Shown: positions 61,777-64,000 of the stretch, one piece after another
Position numbering within the stretch: the stretch's first letter is position 1
Layout: every line of letters starts with the position of its first letter
NCBI RefSeq assembly: GCF_000585375.1
Contig: NZ_KK073874.1
Coordinates: forward strand, 8,157,913 to 8,221,912
From: Cryptosporangium arvum DSM 44712
Lineage (GTDB): Bacteria; Actinomycetota; Actinomycetes; Mycobacteriales; Cryptosporangiaceae
Direction of reading: 5' to 3'
Length of the DNA: 64,000 nt
The notes under the pieces: model-generated
Database searches by the model: none
What the model saw: the letters and a program-made list of their open reading frames with translations, nothing else
What the model was told of the DNA's origin: nothing
Translations under genes and position numbers: made by a program

Positions 61777-62167
61777 CGTGTCCGCTCGCTTCGAGGCATG
61801 AGGGCTGGGTGGGGTCTCCGGTTGTGTCCCATCGTGTTCCACGGGCTATGAGTGTGGCCGGACGTACGTCGGACAACATTCGGGGGCGTCGGCGCCGTTC
61901 GGGGCCGGTTCGGGCGGAGCGATCAGGCTCACATTCGCCGCTGGCGGCGGCCGACACGGCCTCCGATCCACGTTGCTCCGACACCACGTCCGGTTTAACC
62001 ACTGCCGCTCGTCGGCATAGACGCAGTGATCGGGCCAACAGATCGAGAACTGCGGGAACCCGCAGCGCTGTTCGGCCGGGCGCAGGACTGCCCGACGCGA
62101 TACCGACTCCTGCAACTTCGCCACTCCAGCCTGGGATGCCGCACCCCCGATCAGGATCCGTCGCTCG
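61777..62167. other. Non-coding flank beyond the distal tRNA repeat
   Basis: The first ~130 bases are similar to 52497-52620 (TCCGGTTGTGTCCCA; GGCCGGACG) and belong to the conserved tRNA flank. The rest shows only Arg-rich overlapping frames on both strands and no motif I can support. Confidence 0.6.
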
Positions 62168-62420
62168 ATGTCCGAACTACCGATCGACCTCACCAAGCCG
62201 CTCCCGGCCCACCCGCCGACCCGGCGGCAACCGCAGCTGCGGATCTTTCAGCCCAGCCCCCGCCAACTGCGCCTGGATTTCTCCGGTGACGTCGACCAAT
62301 GGTCCGAGCCGCTGCTCAACGCCGCCGAAATTGCGGCGGCATCACTCCCCCGAGCCGACATCCCCATCGACCTCGGCGACGTCACCACGCTCGCGCACCT
62401 TCGACCTCCACCGCTTCGCC
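62168..62420 (+). pseudogene. STAS-like (anti-sigma factor antagonist) fragment
   Basis: ATG 62168 starts MSELPIDLTKPL; the stretch LRLDFSGDVDQWSEPLLNAA...DIPIDLGDVTTL looks like the first half of a STAS domain. The frame then turns into Arg/Ser/Thr-rich nonsense, and the conserved Asp-Ser phosphosite region is missing. It is probably a truncated gene. The match is short. Confidence 0.4.
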
Positions 62421-62574
62421 TACTGGCACCACAGCCCACGGGTAGTGTGCTTCAGCCGGTGGTCGCGGCGTGCCGATCCATTCGGCCGTCGCGGGTGTGC
62501 TCAGGATCGGCCCACCGGTCCGTTCGTCGACGGCGCGGTCGAGCGCTCGCCCGGCACGAGAGGACGCTCGAACA

Positions 62575-62735
62575 GGCCCGTCGCGGCCGATCGATCTCGG
62601 GCTGCCCGACGGCGACGGGCTCGACCTGGTCCGCCCGGTCGCGCACCATCCGGACCTGCACCGGCCGCGGCGCACACTGGTGCTCACCGCGCGGGACGCG
62701 GTCGCCGACCGGGTCGCCGGTCTCGACGACCCGCG
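62575..62735 (+). pseudogene. Response-regulator receiver fragment
   Basis: One frame reads DLGLPDGDGLDLVRPVAHHP...TLVLTARDAVADRVAGLDD, the middle of an OmpR-type receiver domain, with the phospho-acceptor region before it and the KPF region after it lost. Sequence on both sides is not recognisable. It is a decayed remnant. Confidence 0.55.
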
Positions 62736-62864
62736 TGACCAGCCGGCCGGTCCCTCAACGTCTGCGACGACCTGGTCACCGGTCGGCCGACGGCGTCACC
62801 GGGGCCCACCCGTCCGCCGTTCCGTCCCCTGCCGGGTGGCGCGTCCAGGTACACCGCGGGCCCG

Positions 62865-64000
62865 TCACCCTGGGGGAGTCCGCGACTCCGCGGCGCCGGT
62901 GAACGCCGCCTCGGCTTGCCTGAGCCGTGGCTGCGGACCGCGTTCGGGGGGCAGGGTGAGGGCCGTGTGGGCCGGCCGCCCGGTGCTCGGCGGCAGGGTG
63001 GTGAGGCTCCGGAGCCGGTTGTTGCGTTTCTCCAGAGCTTCGACGGTAGTGGGGAAGAGCGCCGCACTGCCGTCACCGACCTGCGCCTGGTTCAGTTCGA
63101 CGAATCCGCGGACGTCGCGTTCGTAGGCGGCGAAGGCCGCGGTGTGCCCGCGATGGGTGGCCAGCGCGTCCGCGAGCATGTAGGCGCCGACGAGGGCGAG
63201 GCTGGAACCTTGTCCGGTCAGGAAAGAGGGGGCGTAGGCCGCGTCACCGAGGACCGCGACCCGGCCGCGGGACCAGCGCGGCATGTGGATCTGGCTGACC
63301 GAGTCGAAGAAGAAGTCGCTCGTGCGGCGCATGGCGTCGACCATCGTCGGGACTTCCCACCCGTCGTCGGCGAAGGTGGCGGCGACGAGGTCACGTTGCG
63401 CCGCGGGGTCACGAAGAACCTCGTACGGCGGTTGCGGGACGGCGAAGTTGAAGAACCCGTGCAACTCGTCGGCGTCCTGGACCGCGTAGAGCACCGCAGC
63501 CTTTCCGGGAGTGTTCCAGACCACCCCTTCGTGCGAGAGCCCGAAGGTGTTCCCCATGGAGAACACCGCGAAGCAGTAGCCCAGATAGCGGTGGAACTGC
63601 TGCTCGGAGCCGAACACGAGCTCCCGGGTGCTCGAGTGCATGCCGTCCGCGACCAGGACGATGTCGAAACTGCGCTGAGCTCCGCTGCGGAACGTGACGT
63701 CGACGCCGTGCGTGTGTTCGGTGAGCCCTTGGACGGAATCGTCGAAGACGAACTCGACGTCGTTCCGGACGGATTCGAACAACAGTCCCGTCAGGTCCCC
63801 GCGGCGCACCTCGAGATCGCGTCCCTCGACCCCACCGACCAGCTGCTGCGGGTGTATCTCCACGATCTCGCTGCCATCAGCGTTGAGGAACGTCAACCGG
63901 CGGGAGGCGATGTGTGCTTCCTGGAGTCGCGGAAGGATTCCCATCCGACGAGCTACCTCTATCGCGGTGCCGCGCACGTCGATCGGGTATCCACCGCCGC
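62865..64000 (-). CDS. FAD-dependent monooxygenase (PHBH/aromatic hydroxylase type), 5' end outside window
   Basis: The frame is open to the window edge, reading GGYPIDVRGTAIEVARRMG inward. The N-terminal FAD GxGxxG is therefore beyond 64000. Visible motifs are VLVADGMHSSTRELVFG (the DG motif region) and GRVAVLGDAAYAPSFLTGQGSSLALVGAYMLADAL (the GD motif that binds FAD ribityl). About 378 residues are in the window. These enzymes hydroxylate aromatic or polyketide-like substrates, or inactivate antibiotics, using NAD(P)H and O2. The substrate is unknown. Confidence 0.88.
   Translation of the reverse strand, partial: GGGYPIDVRGTAIEVARRMGILPRLQEAHIASRRLTFLNADGSEIVEIHPQQLVGGVEGRDLEVRRGDLTGLLFESVRNDVEFVFDDSVQGLTEHTHGVDVTFRSGAQRSFDIVLVADGMHSSTRELVFGSEQQFHRYLGYCFAVFSMGNTFGLSHEGVVWNTPGKAAVLYAVQDADELHGFFNFAVPQPPYEVLRDPAAQRDLVAATFADDGWEVPTMVDAMRRTSDFFFDSVSQIHMPRWSRGRVAVLGDAAYAPSFLTGQGSSLALVGAYMLADALATHRGHTAAFAAYERDVRGFVELNQAQVGDGSAALFPTTVEALEKRNNRLRSLTTLPPSTGRPAHTALTLPPERGPQPRLRQAEAAFTGAAESRTPPG

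Noticed and set aside
61809-62738. Long plus-strand frame after the distal tRNA repeat
   Set aside because: Arg/Ser/Pro-rich throughout, overlaps fragments readable in other frames as STAS and receiver domains, and begins in the conserved non-coding tRNA flank.

Overview
The window is very GC-rich, densely coded DNA with GTG and TTG starts and many 1-4 base gene overlaps. It carries a DprE1/DprE2 pair, a decaprenyl-phosphate phosphoribosyltransferase homologue, F420-type oxidoreductases and SigG-like sigma factors. This points to a mycelial actinobacterium with an arabinose-containing cell wall. A genus in the Cryptosporangium/Frankia neighbourhood is a guess, not something the sequence proves.

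Bases 1-9468 are a same-strand signalling cluster: the end of a membrane Ser/Thr kinase, a Crp/Fnr regulator, a class III cyclase fused to an AAA/TPR module, and a large FHA-ABC exporter protein ending in a cNMP-binding-like domain. Bases 9469-13241 hold a small conserved-looking gene and a very long low-complexity membrane protein built on 18-bp repeats. Bases 13242-19043 hold two paralogous membrane GGDEF-EAL proteins on either side of a phosphofructokinase gene; the EAL half of one is clearly degenerate. Next come a cupin and a divergent aldehyde dehydrogenase.

Bases 21276-27845 are a cell-wall arabinan cluster (dprE1, dprE2, ubiA-type gene, GT-C-like membrane protein), with a convergent acyltransferase. 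The predicted DprE1 has Ala at the position of the benzothiazinone-target Cys. Bases 29920-35996 hold a prolyl oligopeptidase, an F420-type oxidoreductase, an OmpR-type two-component pair and a MerR regulator. Bases 36119-37716 are accessory: a solo DUF4062 protein and an internally deleted IS5/IS427-type relic. Bases 37716-41537 encode a sugar ABC importer without its ATPase, plus a hydrolase. Bases 41617-52263 are ordinary chromosomal genes: arylamine N-acetyltransferase, MFS exporter, SigG-like sigma factor, SDR, NarL-type two-component pair, F420/PPOX protein, MBL hydrolase and YajQ.

An intact tRNA-Tyr(GTA) lies at 52364-52445. Its 3' part is repeated at 54840 and 61676, which marks two tandem integrated segments (about 2.4 and 6.8 kb). 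No integrase gene is seen in either. They carry a DUF3024 pseudogene, an AAA/DUF4143 ATPase, a frameshifted IS30 transposase inserted into a terminator-like hairpin, an IS3 element that interrupts a small ORF with a 3-bp target duplication, a second SigG-like sigma factor with an NTF2-like partner, and unknown genes. Beyond the last repeat are decayed fragments of STAS and response-regulator genes and a flavin monooxygenase cut by the window end.
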